Assembly (NCBI RefSeq): GCF_014287775.1
Contig: NZ_JACOOZ010000009.1
Location: 80,065-144,064 of the forward strand
Reading direction: 5' to 3'
Length of the DNA: 64,000 nucleotides
From: Eubacterium_G segne
GTDB lineage: Bacteria > Bacillota > Clostridia > Lachnospirales > Lachnospiraceae
In this document: in pieces, positions 41,335-50,485 of the stretch
Numbering within the stretch: position 1 is the stretch's first letter
Layout: each line of letters begins with the position of its first letter
The notes under the pieces: generated by a model
What the model was told of the DNA's origin: nothing
Databases searched by the model: none
The model's input: only the letters and a program-made list of their open reading frames with translations
Position numbers and translations under genes: made by a program

Positions 41335-41414
41335 GGAGGAAACAAAATGAACGAAGTTCATTTTTTAAGGATGTTTCCGACGAAATGCCGCTGACCGAAG
41401 GGAGGGGGCACTAC
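41335..41414 (+). repeat. Copy 2 of the about 80-nt structured element
   Basis: This differs from copy 1 (4770-4847) at about a dozen positions but keeps the nested palindromes, the TGCCGCTGACCG block and the G-rich end. The codon frame seen in copy 1 ends after 15 codons here, so conservation follows the nucleotide structure and not a protein. Confidence 0.75.
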
Positions 41415-41420
41415 AAAAGA

Positions 41421-41500
41421 GGAGGAAACAAAATGAACGAAGTTCATTTTCTAAAGATGTTTCCGACGAAATGCCGCCGACCGAAGGGAGGGGGCACTAC
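41421..41500 (+). repeat. Copy 3 of the about 80-nt structured element
   Basis: A tandem copy with an 86-base period, almost identical to copy 2. The palindromic core is perfectly kept. It ends 17 bases before the start of the CinA-C gene, adjacent to its ribosome binding site. The tandem pair suggests local duplication. Confidence 0.75.
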
Positions 41501-41517
41501 AATTATAAGGAGGAATT

Positions 41518-41991
41518 ATGGACAAAAAAGAAGAACTGGTAAAGTTGTTAATTAATAAAAAATATACAATATCTTTTGCGGAAAGCTGTACAGGTGGAAA
41601 AATGGCAGCAGCAATCGTGGATGTGGCTGATGCGTCAAAAGTTTTAAATGCAAGTTTTGTAACCTATGCAAATGAGGCGAAAATAAAATATGCCGGGGTT
41701 TTGCCGGAAACCCTTGAAAAATACGGTGCAGTAAGTGAAGAAACCGCAGGAGAAATGGCTAAGGGCACAGCTAAGGCAAATGGAGCACAGGTTGCCGTAG
41801 GAATATCCGGAATAGCAGGCCCTACAGGGGGGACAAAGGAAAAGCCTGTAGGTACGGTATGCTTTGGATATTTTATGGAGGGAAGACTTTGGACGGAAAC
41901 GGTAGTATTTCCTGACAGGGGGCGAAATATAGTCAGGGATATGAGTGTGGAGCATGTAATGGATGTGCTGATAAATGAATTGAAGAAATAA
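41518..41991 (+). CDS. pncC: CinA C-terminal domain protein (nicotinamide-nucleotide amidohydrolase type)
   Basis: A 157-residue protein equal to the C-terminal domain of CinA. SFAESCTGGKMA at residues 18-29 is the characteristic motif; GISGIAGPTGGT near 95-106 is the second. The family deamidates NMN, recycling pyridine nucleotides. The N-terminal MoCF domain of full CinA is absent. It follows two tandem copies of an unknown 80-nt element, which may regulate it. Confidence 0.88.
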   Translation: MDKKEELVKLLINKKYTISFAESCTGGKMAAAIVDVADASKVLNASFVTYANEAKIKYAGVLPETLEKYGAVSEETAGEMAKGTAKANGAQVAVGISGIAGPTGGTKEKPVGTVCFGYFMEGRLWTETVVFPDRGRNIVRDMSVEHVMDVLINELKK

Positions 41992-42045
41992 AGGTTATGT
42001 GTTAAAATTTTCTTTACGATGATTAATGGAAGGTGGGATTAAGAT

Positions 42046-42969
42046 ATGCCAATTAAAGTAAAACAGAGTCTCCCGGCAAGGGATATTTTAGAGAAAGAGA
42101 ATATATTTGTAATGACGGAAACAAGAGCCATGACCCAGGATATCAGACCTCTTAAAGTTCTTGTTTTAAATCTGATGCCTACCAAAATCGTTACTGAGAC
42201 ACAGATTTTAAGAAAATTATCTAATACACCTCTTCAGATAGAGGTAGAATTTCTACAGACGGCAACATACCGTTCAAAGCATACAGACAAAAGCCATTTA
42301 GATGAATTTTATAAGACCTTTGACGAGGTTTCAAACAAGTATTTTGACGGATTAATAATAACAGGAGCACCTCTTGATTTTGTGGATTATGAGGATGTGG
42401 AATACTGGGATGAAATATGTGAAATTATGGAGTGGTCCAAAAAGCATGTACATTGTACTTTCTATTTATGCTGGGGTGCTTTTGCAGGACTTTATTATCA
42501 CTATGGCATAAGAAAAAGAGACCGTGTTCCAAAGCTTTCAGGAATTTATAAACATAAAATTTTAAAGAAGAAATCTCCTTTGTTCAGAGGCTTTGACGAT
42601 GAGTTTTATGCACCTCATTCCAGGGCAACAGAAGTTACAAGAGAGCAGATTTTGGCGGAGCCGGCACTGGAATTAATGGCAGAGTCAGATGAGGCAGGGG
42701 TGGCAATAGTCAAATCAAAAGACAGCAGACAGTTTTATGTTTTATGTCATACGGAATATGATGCAGACACTCTTAAGCTTGAATATGAGAGAGATACTGA
42801 AAAAGGCATGAACCCTCAGCTTCCGGTAAATTACTTTCCGGATGATGATCCTACAAAGGAACCGGTGGTAAACTGGCGCTCAGCAGGTCAGTTGTTGTGG
42901 ACTAACTGGATTAACTACTACGTATACCAGACTACGCCGTATGATATTAATGATGTAGAAAACGAATAG
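42046..42969 (+). CDS. metA: Homoserine O-acyltransferase (MetA)
   Basis: A 307-residue enzyme that activates homoserine with acetyl or succinyl groups for methionine synthesis. The nucleophile C142 lies in CWGAFAG, and the catalytic His/Glu region is in FYVLCHTEYDADTL. Length matches MetA. Residue 111 is Asp in TGAPLD; known enzymes have Gly there for succinyl-CoA and Glu for acetyl-CoA, so the acyl donor is uncertain, with the acidic side chain leaning to acetyl. No other methionine gene is near and no S-box was seen upstream. Confidence 0.92.
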   Translation: MPIKVKQSLPARDILEKENIFVMTETRAMTQDIRPLKVLVLNLMPTKIVTETQILRKLSNTPLQIEVEFLQTATYRSKHTDKSHLDEFYKTFDEVSNKYFDGLIITGAPLDFVDYEDVEYWDEICEIMEWSKKHVHCTFYLCWGAFAGLYYHYGIRKRDRVPKLSGIYKHKILKKKSPLFRGFDDEFYAPHSRATEVTREQILAEPALELMAESDEAGVAIVKSKDSRQFYVLCHTEYDADTLKLEYERDTEKGMNPQLPVNYFPDDDPTKEPVVNWRSAGQLLWTNWINYYVYQTTPYDINDVENE

Positions 42970-42980
42970 GGAGAAATATT

Positions 42981-43985
42981 ATGATTAAAATTATAGCAGA
43001 CAGCACCTGCGATTTATCAGATGAATTAATAAAAAAATATGATATAGATATTCTTCCATTGTATATTCACATGGGAGATAAGGAATATAAGGACAAGCTT
43101 GAAATAACTCCTCAGGAGATATACAGATGGTCTGATGAAAACCGCACTACACCAAAGACAGCGGCACCTTCTATTGAGGATGCCATGAATATAATTGAAA
43201 AATATCAGAAGCAGGGTGATGACATTATTATGTTTGCCATATCAGAAGATATGTCAACATCAGCTAATGTTATGAGAATGGCGGCAGATAATTTAGATTA
43301 CAGTGATCATGTGTATGTTATTAATTCAGAAAGTCTTTCCACGGGAATTGGTCTTTTAGTTATTGAGGCAGCAGTTATGGCACAAAAAGACAAAAGTCCT
43401 CAGGATATTGTGGAAATAATTGAAGCCTATAAGCCTTATGTAAGGGCAAGCTTTGTGGTAGATACGCTTAAATATCTTCACAGAGGAGGACGTTGTTCTT
43501 CTACAGCAACGTTAGTTGGAGGAGTTCTTAAGTTAAAGCCAAGAATTGTAGTTGAAAACGGAAAAATGTTAGCTGACAAAAAATACCGTGGAAAAATTGA
43601 TAAGGTAATTGTTCAGTATGTAAAGGATTTGGAAAATGCCTTGCTTCATGCCAAAAAGGACAGGGTATTTATTACCCATTCAGGATGTGATGATGAAGTT
43701 GTAAACATTGTAAAGAAGTATTTAAAAGACCTTCATCATTTCAAAAATATATATGTTACTAATGCAGGAGGTGTAATATCCAGCCACTGCGGACCGGGAA
43801 CATTGGGAGTTTTGTTTATTGCCGCAGGAGAGAAGCATGGTCCATATGATAAAAAGTTTGATGCTAACAAAAACGGCATAATGGAAGACCATGAAAAGGC
43901 TGCAGAAGATGCTTACATCAGACATTTAGTAGAAAAGGAAAAGCGTGACAGTGGCGAGGAAGATCAGGAGGAAGAAGACTTCTAA
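42981..43985 (+). CDS. DegV family fatty-acid-binding protein with extended acidic C-terminus
   Basis: A 334-residue DegV/FakB-like protein. KIIADSTCDLS at the N-terminus, TAAPS near 58-62 and the segment FAISEDMSTSANVM match the lipid-binding family, with minor departures from the usual TSxxSGT. The final about 45 residues are charged and very acidic (EEDQEEEDF at the end), an extension not typical of FakB. It follows metA by 11 bases and may be co-transcribed. The first DegV in this window is at 10952. Confidence 0.82.
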   Translation: MIKIIADSTCDLSDELIKKYDIDILPLYIHMGDKEYKDKLEITPQEIYRWSDENRTTPKTAAPSIEDAMNIIEKYQKQGDDIIMFAISEDMSTSANVMRMAADNLDYSDHVYVINSESLSTGIGLLVIEAAVMAQKDKSPQDIVEIIEAYKPYVRASFVVDTLKYLHRGGRCSSTATLVGGVLKLKPRIVVENGKMLADKKYRGKIDKVIVQYVKDLENALLHAKKDRVFITHSGCDDEVVNIVKKYLKDLHHFKNIYVTNAGGVISSHCGPGTLGVLFIAAGEKHGPYDKKFDANKNGIMEDHEKAAEDAYIRHLVEKEKRDSGEEDQEEEDF

Positions 43986-44160
43986 GGATATGTCACACAA
44001 AATTGACGGTTTCAACAATAAACACTAAAATATTCTTGTTTATTCTGCCTATGACATTTAACTATAAAAAGTAGTATACTTATATTAGGGAAAAAATTGA
44101 TTAGAAAATGTTAGATTGGGTATAAATAAAACTAAGAGATAAGTAAAAGAGGTGTTTAGA

Positions 44161-44664
44161 GTGTTTAAAATTGGTGACTATGTTGTTCACGGAAGAAACG
44201 GAGTGTGCAAGGTGGTTGATATTACCCATATTGATATTTCCGGAGCAGATAAAAACCAGCTATATTATACTTTAATTCCAATGAAGTCAGAAGATAGCAG
44301 AATTTTTTATCCTGTGGATGGAAATAAAATAGTTATGCGCCCGGTATTAACAAGACAGGAGGCAGAGAATATTGTTTCCGAGATAAAAGACATTGAGCCT
44401 ATGTGGATTGAAAATGACAGGCAGCGTGAGGAAAAATACAAAGAGGCAATCAGTTCCTGTGACTGTGAAAAGCTTATTTGTATAATAAAAACATTACATG
44501 CCAGAAATTCCAAGAGAATGGCACAGGGAAAGCGTATAACCTATGTAGATGACCGATACTTAAAGGAAGCAAAGAGAAATCTTCATGATGAGTTTTCAAT
44601 TGCCCTTGGTATAGACAGAAATCAGGTAGAGGAATACATAAGAGAACACATTGATGTGGCGTAA
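44161..44664 (+). CDS. CarD family transcriptional regulator
   Basis: A 167-residue CarD/CdnL-like protein. The N-terminal RNA-polymerase-interaction domain starts FKIGDYVVHGRNGVCKVVDI, and a helical C-terminal domain has about 85 residues. It binds the polymerase beta subunit and stabilises open complexes at certain promoters. The start at GTG 44161 follows AGAGG by 8 bases; a GTG three codons upstream is possible but less well placed. It stands alone, followed by a terminator. Confidence 0.85.
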   Translation: MFKIGDYVVHGRNGVCKVVDITHIDISGADKNQLYYTLIPMKSEDSRIFYPVDGNKIVMRPVLTRQEAENIVSEIKDIEPMWIENDRQREEKYKEAISSCDCEKLICIIKTLHARNSKRMAQGKRITYVDDRYLKEAKRNLHDEFSIALGIDRNQVEEYIREHIDVA

Positions 44665-44694
44665 GCATATTATAAGTGAATAATTTACATTAGA

Positions 44695-44725
44695 ATCGAG
44701 TAGGAGTAATCTTACTCGATTTTAC
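44695..44725 (+). terminator. Terminator after the CarD gene
   Basis: ATCGAGTA pairs with TACTCGAT around a short AGTAAT-type loop, followed by TTTTACTT. Confidence 0.75.
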
Positions 44726-44810
44726 TTGCCAAGAATATTGTAGATGAATTATAATACCAACTATAGAAAAGCCCCAAGGGGCAATACATATTATGTGTGG
44801 AGGAGAAAAT

Positions 44811-45560
44811 ATGTTTTGTAAGAAATGTGGAAAATATGTTCAGCCTAATGAAAATTTCTGCCCTTACTGTGGAGCAGAGGTTGAAAAAGCTGATTTTGCA
44901 AGTAATACAGATGAAACGAAAGTTATCCCAAATATTCAGGATGAATTAAACAGTCAGGGAAAAAGCCTTGATGATATATCAGAGGATATTCCAAAGGAAG
45001 TTGAATATGTGGAAGATGACCAATTTGATTTTCCGGAAGATTTAGGTGATGATGAATTTGAGTTTGCCGAAGATGATGAAGATGATGGGGAGTTAGAATA
45101 TGAGGATGATGAGGACGGCTATTACGGAGATGTTGCTAAAGAAAATGAGGCAATTGCCAACAAAAATAAAAAGATGAATATTATAGCCATTGCTGTTTCA
45201 GCGTCAATTATACTGGTAATAGTAATTGTAGCTGTTGCACTTTCCCTTACATTAGGTGGCAAAAACAACGATAAAAAGGAAACTACAAGTGCTAAGGAAA
45301 CAGCTACAACTGTAGAGGAATCAGTTACGGAAGAAACAGCAGAGGCAACTCAGGAGCCACAGCAGAATGAAACAGAGCCGGAAACAGAGCCGGAAACAGA
45401 ACCTGCAACAGAGCCACCTGTGGTAACTAAGAAACCAAGACCAACTAAGCCGGCGGTACAACCTACAGAAGCTCCTACTAAGGCAGAACCTGTTACGGAG
45501 GCACCTACAGAGCCTGTTACAGCGGCACCTGATGATAATCAGGATAATGCAGGAGAATAA
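44811..45560 (+). CDS. Zinc-ribbon membrane protein with acidic and Thr/Pro-rich regions
   Basis: A 249-residue protein. An N-terminal zinc ribbon has FCKKCGKY and FCPYCGAE. A very acidic cytoplasmic segment (about 55-115) follows. One membrane helix lies near 130-155, then an outer Thr/Glu/Pro-rich tail (about 160-249) with ETEPETEP-type repeats. ATG 44811 follows GTGGAGGAG; an in-frame ATG at 44793 overlaps that site. The function is unknown. It leads the cluster with a nucleotidyltransferase and transporter. Confidence 0.75.
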   Translation: MFCKKCGKYVQPNENFCPYCGAEVEKADFASNTDETKVIPNIQDELNSQGKSLDDISEDIPKEVEYVEDDQFDFPEDLGDDEFEFAEDDEDDGELEYEDDEDGYYGDVAKENEAIANKNKKMNIIAIAVSASIILVIVIVAVALSLTLGGKNNDKKETTSAKETATTVEESVTEETAEATQEPQQNETEPETEPETEPATEPPVVTKKPRPTKPAVQPTEAPTKAEPVTEAPTEPVTAAPDDNQDNAGE

Positions 45561-45577
45561 TTATTTAGGAAAATAGA

Positions 45578-46714
45578 ATGAGATTTAATAAAAAAACAAG
45601 TGATTATTTAATTGAATTATTAAGGTCTGTAATAAATGAAGATTCACCTAAAGAGAAACCGGAGGGTGTAGACTGGGATGACATATACAGTCTCGCCCTG
45701 TTTCACAAGGTGGATGAAATGGCTTTTCATGCCATATCAAAACTTACGGGAAAGCCTGAAGGCAGGGAGGTTTTAAAGTGGGAAAAGCAGCATGAAAAAA
45801 ATCAGATTGTAAATATGGTACAGACAGGAGAAGGAGAAACCATTATAAATGAGGCATCTGCAAGGGGGATAGATATTTTACCTCTTAAGGGGTCTGTGCT
45901 TAAAAACATATATCCAAATCCGGAATTTAGGCAGATGGGTGATTTGGATTATTTGGTTTTATCTGATGAAAGTACCATGAAGGAAATGGGAAAACTGTTA
46001 CATGAATTAGGATATGAAGATGGTGAAGGGGTAGGCCTTGAAGCCAGCCACGACGTGTATATTAAGCCACCTTATATGGAGGTGGAGGTTCACAGAAGAC
46101 TTCTTCCAACTACTGAGGAAAATCACTGGCATACTGATGATATATGGGACAGGCTTGTAAAAGATGAAGATAATCCCCATCTTATGCATATGACACCGGA
46201 GGATTTTTATTTGTTTCATCTTCTTCATTTTGAGAAGCATTATTCCATGGGTGGAAGCGGTATAAGATCCATTATAGACCAGTATTACCTAATGAAAAAT
46301 TATGGTGCTACCATGGATTTTGATTACATTAATAAGCTTCTTGTTAAAATGAATTATGTTGAATTTGAGGCTATGTGTAAAAATCTTGCAAAGGCATGGT
46401 TTGAAGATGGTTTATTAAATGATGAATTAGAACAGTCAGCTGAGTACATAATAAACAGTGGTGCCTTTGGTACCTTTGAGCAATACCAGAAGTGGCGTTT
46501 TGAACAGTATAGAAAACAAGGCATAAAAACTAAAAAAGGCCTGTTTTTCCGAAGAATGTTTATGGAAAGGGAAAGGATGGAAAATATATATCCGTCTCTT
46601 AAGAAACATGGATGGCTGTTGCCGTTTTGCTGGGTACACAGATTGATAAAGGCTGTTTTGTTTAGAAGAAATAAAATCAAAATGGAGATAAATAGTTTAA
46701 GGGATAAAAAATAA
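45578..46714 (+). CDS. Nucleotidyltransferase-fold protein (NTP_transf_5-like)
   Basis: A 378-residue protein with the central motif LPLKGSVLKNIYPNPEFRQMGDLDYLV (abbreviated match, about residues 95-125), typical of the NTP_transf_5 group found in peptide-modification and polysaccharide loci. A His-rich segment (LFHLLHFEKHYS) occurs near 205-220. It starts 17 bases after the zinc-ribbon gene. Substrate is unknown. A PqqD-like protein two genes downstream suggests a peptide context. Confidence 0.75.
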   Translation: MRFNKKTSDYLIELLRSVINEDSPKEKPEGVDWDDIYSLALFHKVDEMAFHAISKLTGKPEGREVLKWEKQHEKNQIVNMVQTGEGETIINEASARGIDILPLKGSVLKNIYPNPEFRQMGDLDYLVLSDESTMKEMGKLLHELGYEDGEGVGLEASHDVYIKPPYMEVEVHRRLLPTTEENHWHTDDIWDRLVKDEDNPHLMHMTPEDFYLFHLLHFEKHYSMGGSGIRSIIDQYYLMKNYGATMDFDYINKLLVKMNYVEFEAMCKNLAKAWFEDGLLNDELEQSAEYIINSGAFGTFEQYQKWRFEQYRKQGIKTKKGLFFRRMFMERERMENIYPSLKKHGWLLPFCWVHRLIKAVLFRRNKIKMEINSLRDKK

Positions 46715-46742
46715 ACAGGACGTATTCAATGAGGTGAAAGAC

Positions 46743-48641
46743 ATGAGTAAAAAAGAGTTTAAGCCATTTATTCCCGCAAATAAGGTTGTGCCTGAATTTA
46801 CTGTGGCATCAGTAGTTTTAGGCATTCTTATGGCGGTTATTTTTGGCGCCGCAAATGCTTATTTAGGACTTCGTGTGGGAATGACTGTTTCTGCCTCTAT
46901 TCCGGCAGCAGTAATATCCATGGGAGTTCTCCGTGTAATTCTTAAAAAAGATTCCATTTTAGAAAATAATATGGTGCAGACAATTGGGTCGGCAGGTGAA
47001 TCATTAGCCGCAGGGGCTATTTTTACCATGCCGGCAATTTTTATGTGGGCAAATGAGGGTTTGTGTGAAAAGCCTTCCTTCTGGCTTATTGCAGTAATTG
47101 CCCTTTGCGGAGGTTTGTTGGGGGTATTTTTTATGGTTCCTCTTAGAACTGCTTTAATAGTGGAAGAACACGAAAGATTGCCATATCCTGAAGGAATGGC
47201 ATGTTCTGAGGTGCTGTTGGCAGGAGAAGAAGGAGGAAGTAAGTCAAAGGTGGTTTTTTCAGGACTGGGCATTTCTGCCATATACAAATTTGTGGCAGAC
47301 GGACTCAGGCTTTTTCCCAGTCAGGTGGAGTATTCTTTTAGTAAAAACTATACCTGTGGAATAGGTGTTGATGTGTTACCGGCATTAGCAGGTGTAGGAT
47401 ATATATGTGGTATAAAAATCGCCAGATATATGTTTGCAGGAGGAGTGCTGTCATATCTGGTGCTTATTCCTGCCATTGCATTTTTCGGAGGAGACAGTGT
47501 GATTACCGGGGCAAATGCCTCAGACATTGTGGGAAATATCTGGGGAGGCTATGTAAGGTATATAGGAGCCGGAGCAGTGGCAGCAGGAGGCATTATAAGT
47601 CTGATTAAAACATTTCCCACTATGGTAAAAACTTTCAGACATGCCATAAAAGGTTTTGGCAAAAATGTATCCGGGGGAGAGAGAACAGCAAGGGATTTAC
47701 CAATGTGGTTTATTTTAACGGGGATTTTCGTTATAGCAGTTGCCATGTGCTTTATTCCGGGAATTACCATAAATCCTCTAGGTGCCATATTAATTATTAT
47801 ATTTGGATTTTTCTTTGCCACTGTATCTTCCAGAATGGTAGGATTAGTAGGAAGCAGCAATAATCCTGTATCGGGAATGGCTATTGCAACCCTTATTATT
47901 ACAACCTTTGTGCTTAAATCCACAGGAACTACAGGAGCAAAGGGGATGATAGCAGCCATATCTATAGGAACGGTAATATGTATTGTGGCGGCAATGGCAG
48001 GAGATACTTCCCAGGATTTGAAAACAGGATATATAGTAGGGGCAACTCCTAAAAAACAGCAAATCGGTGAAATGATAGGAACTCTGGTTTCTGCATTGTC
48101 AATTGGAGGAGTAATGTATCTTTTAAGTAATTCCTGGGGTGGGTTCGGTTCAGAGCAGTTAGCAGCGCCACAGGCATCTTTAATGAAAATGGTTATTGAG
48201 GGAGTTATGGGGGGAACCCTTCCCTGGACTCTTATTTTCGTAGGTGTTTTTGTTGCAGTGGTGGCTGAAATCCTTAATATACCGGTGCTGGCATTTGCCA
48301 TAGGTCTGTATCTGCCTATTTATCTTAGCACTCCTATTATGATAGGTGGAATTACCAGATGGATTGTGGAGAATAAATTTAAATATAATAGTGAAAAGCA
48401 GCAGAAGGATTCCGTGGATAAGGGAGTGTTATATTCTGCGGGAATGATTGCAGGAGAAGGACTTGTAGGAATATTTCTGGCAGTTTTAGCGGTTTTTGGA
48501 ATAGATAAAGCAATTGATTTATCAGGTATTTATGGTGGAGGATTTTATTCTGTGGGAAAATGTGTGGCATTGATTGTTTTTACATTTTTTATTATTTCAA
48601 TTATAGGCTTTTGTGTGAAAGGCAGGAATAAGACGGAATAA
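46743..48641 (+). CDS. OPT family oligopeptide transporter
   Basis: A 632-residue polytopic membrane protein with about 14-16 helices, matching the bacterial OPT group. The N-terminal segment ANAYLGLRVGMTVSASIPAA and the later NNPVSGMAIATLI are family motifs. Substrates are oligopeptides or metal-peptide chelates, taken up by proton symport. ATG 46743 lies 7 bases after GAGGTG; the GTG at 46734 is part of that site. The adjacent PepD dipeptidase implies peptide nutrition. Confidence 0.88.
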   Translation: MSKKEFKPFIPANKVVPEFTVASVVLGILMAVIFGAANAYLGLRVGMTVSASIPAAVISMGVLRVILKKDSILENNMVQTIGSAGESLAAGAIFTMPAIFMWANEGLCEKPSFWLIAVIALCGGLLGVFFMVPLRTALIVEEHERLPYPEGMACSEVLLAGEEGGSKSKVVFSGLGISAIYKFVADGLRLFPSQVEYSFSKNYTCGIGVDVLPALAGVGYICGIKIARYMFAGGVLSYLVLIPAIAFFGGDSVITGANASDIVGNIWGGYVRYIGAGAVAAGGIISLIKTFPTMVKTFRHAIKGFGKNVSGGERTARDLPMWFILTGIFVIAVAMCFIPGITINPLGAILIIIFGFFFATVSSRMVGLVGSSNNPVSGMAIATLIITTFVLKSTGTTGAKGMIAAISIGTVICIVAAMAGDTSQDLKTGYIVGATPKKQQIGEMIGTLVSALSIGGVMYLLSNSWGGFGSEQLAAPQASLMKMVIEGVMGGTLPWTLIFVGVFVAVVAEILNIPVLAFAIGLYLPIYLSTPIMIGGITRWIVENKFKYNSEKQQKDSVDKGVLYSAGMIAGEGLVGIFLAVLAVFGIDKAIDLSGIYGGGFYSVGKCVALIVFTFFIISIIGFCVKGRNKTE

Positions 48642-48676
48642 AGGAAAAATAGAATTTTCACAGGGGGAGAATATAA

Positions 48677-49024
48677 ATGGTGAAAAAACAAAAATTAAAT
48701 TATGTTGATTTTATACCCGGAATAAATATACAATGGAAGATAACAAAGGATAATCTGGTGGAGATAATTGTGGAAAATAAGGGATTTTACAATGTAGTAG
48801 CCCGGAGGCTGTTAAAAAAGCCCAGATTTAGTTACGTTCAATTAGATTCCTATGGAAGTTATGTGTGGCGGCAAATAGACGGAAAAAGAAATATATATGA
48901 AATTGGCGCAAGGTTAAAGAAAGAACATAGCAAAGCCGGAGAAATGTTATATGAAAGGTTAAGCATGTTTTTTAATATACTGGAAAAGAAGAAATTTATA
49001 GTATTTATGGAGGAAGACAAATGA
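48677..49024 (+). CDS. PqqD-like peptide chaperone domain protein
   Basis: A 115-residue winged-helix protein with the PqqD pattern: FVDFIPGINIQWKI-like start, LDSYGSYVWRQIDGKRNIYEI in the middle (about 55-75). PqqD domains bind leader peptides and hand them to radical SAM enzymes. No radical SAM gene or short precursor is visible here, so the role is open. It overlaps the pepD start by 4 bases. Confidence 0.75.
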   Translation: MVKKQKLNYVDFIPGINIQWKITKDNLVEIIVENKGFYNVVARRLLKKPRFSYVQLDSYGSYVWRQIDGKRNIYEIGARLKKEHSKAGEMLYERLSMFFNILEKKKFIVFMEEDK

Positions 49025-50472
49025 GAGTTTTAGAGAATTTAGAGCCAAAGAAGGTATTTGAATATTTTGAGAATATTACAAGGATTCCCCATGGTTCGGG
49101 AAATGTAGAGGCAATAAGCAATTACATTGCAGACTTTGCCAAAAGCCGTGATTTGAAATACAGACAGGATGATATGCACAATATTATTGTGTGGAAGGAG
49201 GCATCAAAGGGATATGAAAACTCTAAGCCTGTAATAATTCAGGGACATATGGATATGGTGGCGGTAAAAACTGCTGACAGTAATAAGGACATGGAAAAAG
49301 AGGGTCTGGACCTTGAAATTGAAGGTGACTGGATAACGGCAGATAAAACCTCCCTTGGAGGAGATGATGGCATTGCCGTAGCCTATGCCCTTGCTATTTT
49401 AGATAGTAGTGAAATAGCACATCCCCCTATTGAAGCTGTATTTACGGTAGATGAAGAGGTGGGAATGTTAGGTGCGGCAGCTATTGACGTTTCTGATTTA
49501 AAGGGAAAACTTCTTTTAAATGTGGATTCGGAGGATGAAGGAATATTTACAGTAAGTTGTGCAGGTGGAGCTACTGCTACATGTATTCTCCCGTATAATA
49601 AGGATATGATAAATGCCAAAATTATAGAAATGAGATTAGATGGCTTTACGGGAGGACATTCAGGAGCCGAGATACACAAGGAAAGAGCTAATTCCAACTG
49701 TGTTTTAGGAAGGATTCTTTTAAATGTGTTTGAGAATATTGATATGCGTATTATTGGGGTAAACGGTGGCGAAAAGGATAATGCCATTGCCAATTTAAGC
49801 GAGGCGGCAATTGCAGTTTTACCGGAATGTGTAGACAGGGCTAAGGAAATTATTAATAAGGTATTTGATGAAGTAAAAGATGAATACAAGGTAACTGACC
49901 CGGCTATGAAAATTACCCTTAATGTTATGGATAGTCAGTTAGTGGAGGCAATGTCAGGGCCATCCACATTGGCAACAGTTATTCTTTTGGCAAACCTTCC
50001 AAACGGAGTTGAAAGAATGAATCCTGAAATTAAGGATATGGTTCAGACTTCCCTTAATCTTGGAATTTTAAGAACTACGGATAAAGAAGTAAGAATGTCC
50101 TATTCCGTAAGAAGTTCTAAGGATAGTGAGAAAAATTATCTTATACAGAAACTTAAAAGCCTTACGGAAATATTTGGCGGAAGTCTTCAGTGTGAAGGTG
50201 TTTATCCCGGCTGGGAGTACAGGGCTGATTCAGTGCTAAGGGACACAGCTGTAAAGGCGTACAGGGAAGTTTATGGTGGAAAAGAGCCGGTGGTAGAGGG
50301 AATACACGCAGGTCTTGAGTGTGGACTTTTTGCCTCCAAAATAGATGATTTGGATGCCATATCCTTTGGACCGGATATGAAGGATATTCACACAACAGAT
50401 GAGAAATTAAGCATTTCTTCAACAAAAAGAACATGGGAGCTACTGGTAAAAATACTGGAAATGTTAAAATAG
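49021..50472 (+). CDS. pepD: Aminoacyl-histidine dipeptidase (peptidase D, M20 family)
   Basis: A 483-residue cytosolic zinc dipeptidase. The M20 metal ligands are visible: GHMDMVA near residue 78, GGDDGIAVA near 115, TVDEEVGMLG near 147 and the later ANLSEAA segment. The terminal HAGLECG segment near 423 supplies another His. It cleaves Xaa-His dipeptides such as carnosine and other small peptides. It follows the OPT transporter and pqqD-like genes and probably degrades imported peptides. Confidence 0.92.
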   Translation: MRVLENLEPKKVFEYFENITRIPHGSGNVEAISNYIADFAKSRDLKYRQDDMHNIIVWKEASKGYENSKPVIIQGHMDMVAVKTADSNKDMEKEGLDLEIEGDWITADKTSLGGDDGIAVAYALAILDSSEIAHPPIEAVFTVDEEVGMLGAAAIDVSDLKGKLLLNVDSEDEGIFTVSCAGGATATCILPYNKDMINAKIIEMRLDGFTGGHSGAEIHKERANSNCVLGRILLNVFENIDMRIIGVNGGEKDNAIANLSEAAIAVLPECVDRAKEIINKVFDEVKDEYKVTDPAMKITLNVMDSQLVEAMSGPSTLATVILLANLPNGVERMNPEIKDMVQTSLNLGILRTTDKEVRMSYSVRSSKDSEKNYLIQKLKSLTEIFGGSLQCEGVYPGWEYRADSVLRDTAVKAYREVYGGKEPVVEGIHAGLECGLFASKIDDLDAISFGPDMKDIHTTDEKLSISSTKRTWELLVKILEMLK

Positions 50473-50485
50473 AGAGAGTTTTGCT

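Noticed and set aside
47549..48301. Minus-strand frame of 250 codons inside the OPT transporter gene
   Set aside because: Ala/Pro/Ile-rich translation of an antisense membrane protein gene, no start signals, and the plus-strand gene is well supported.
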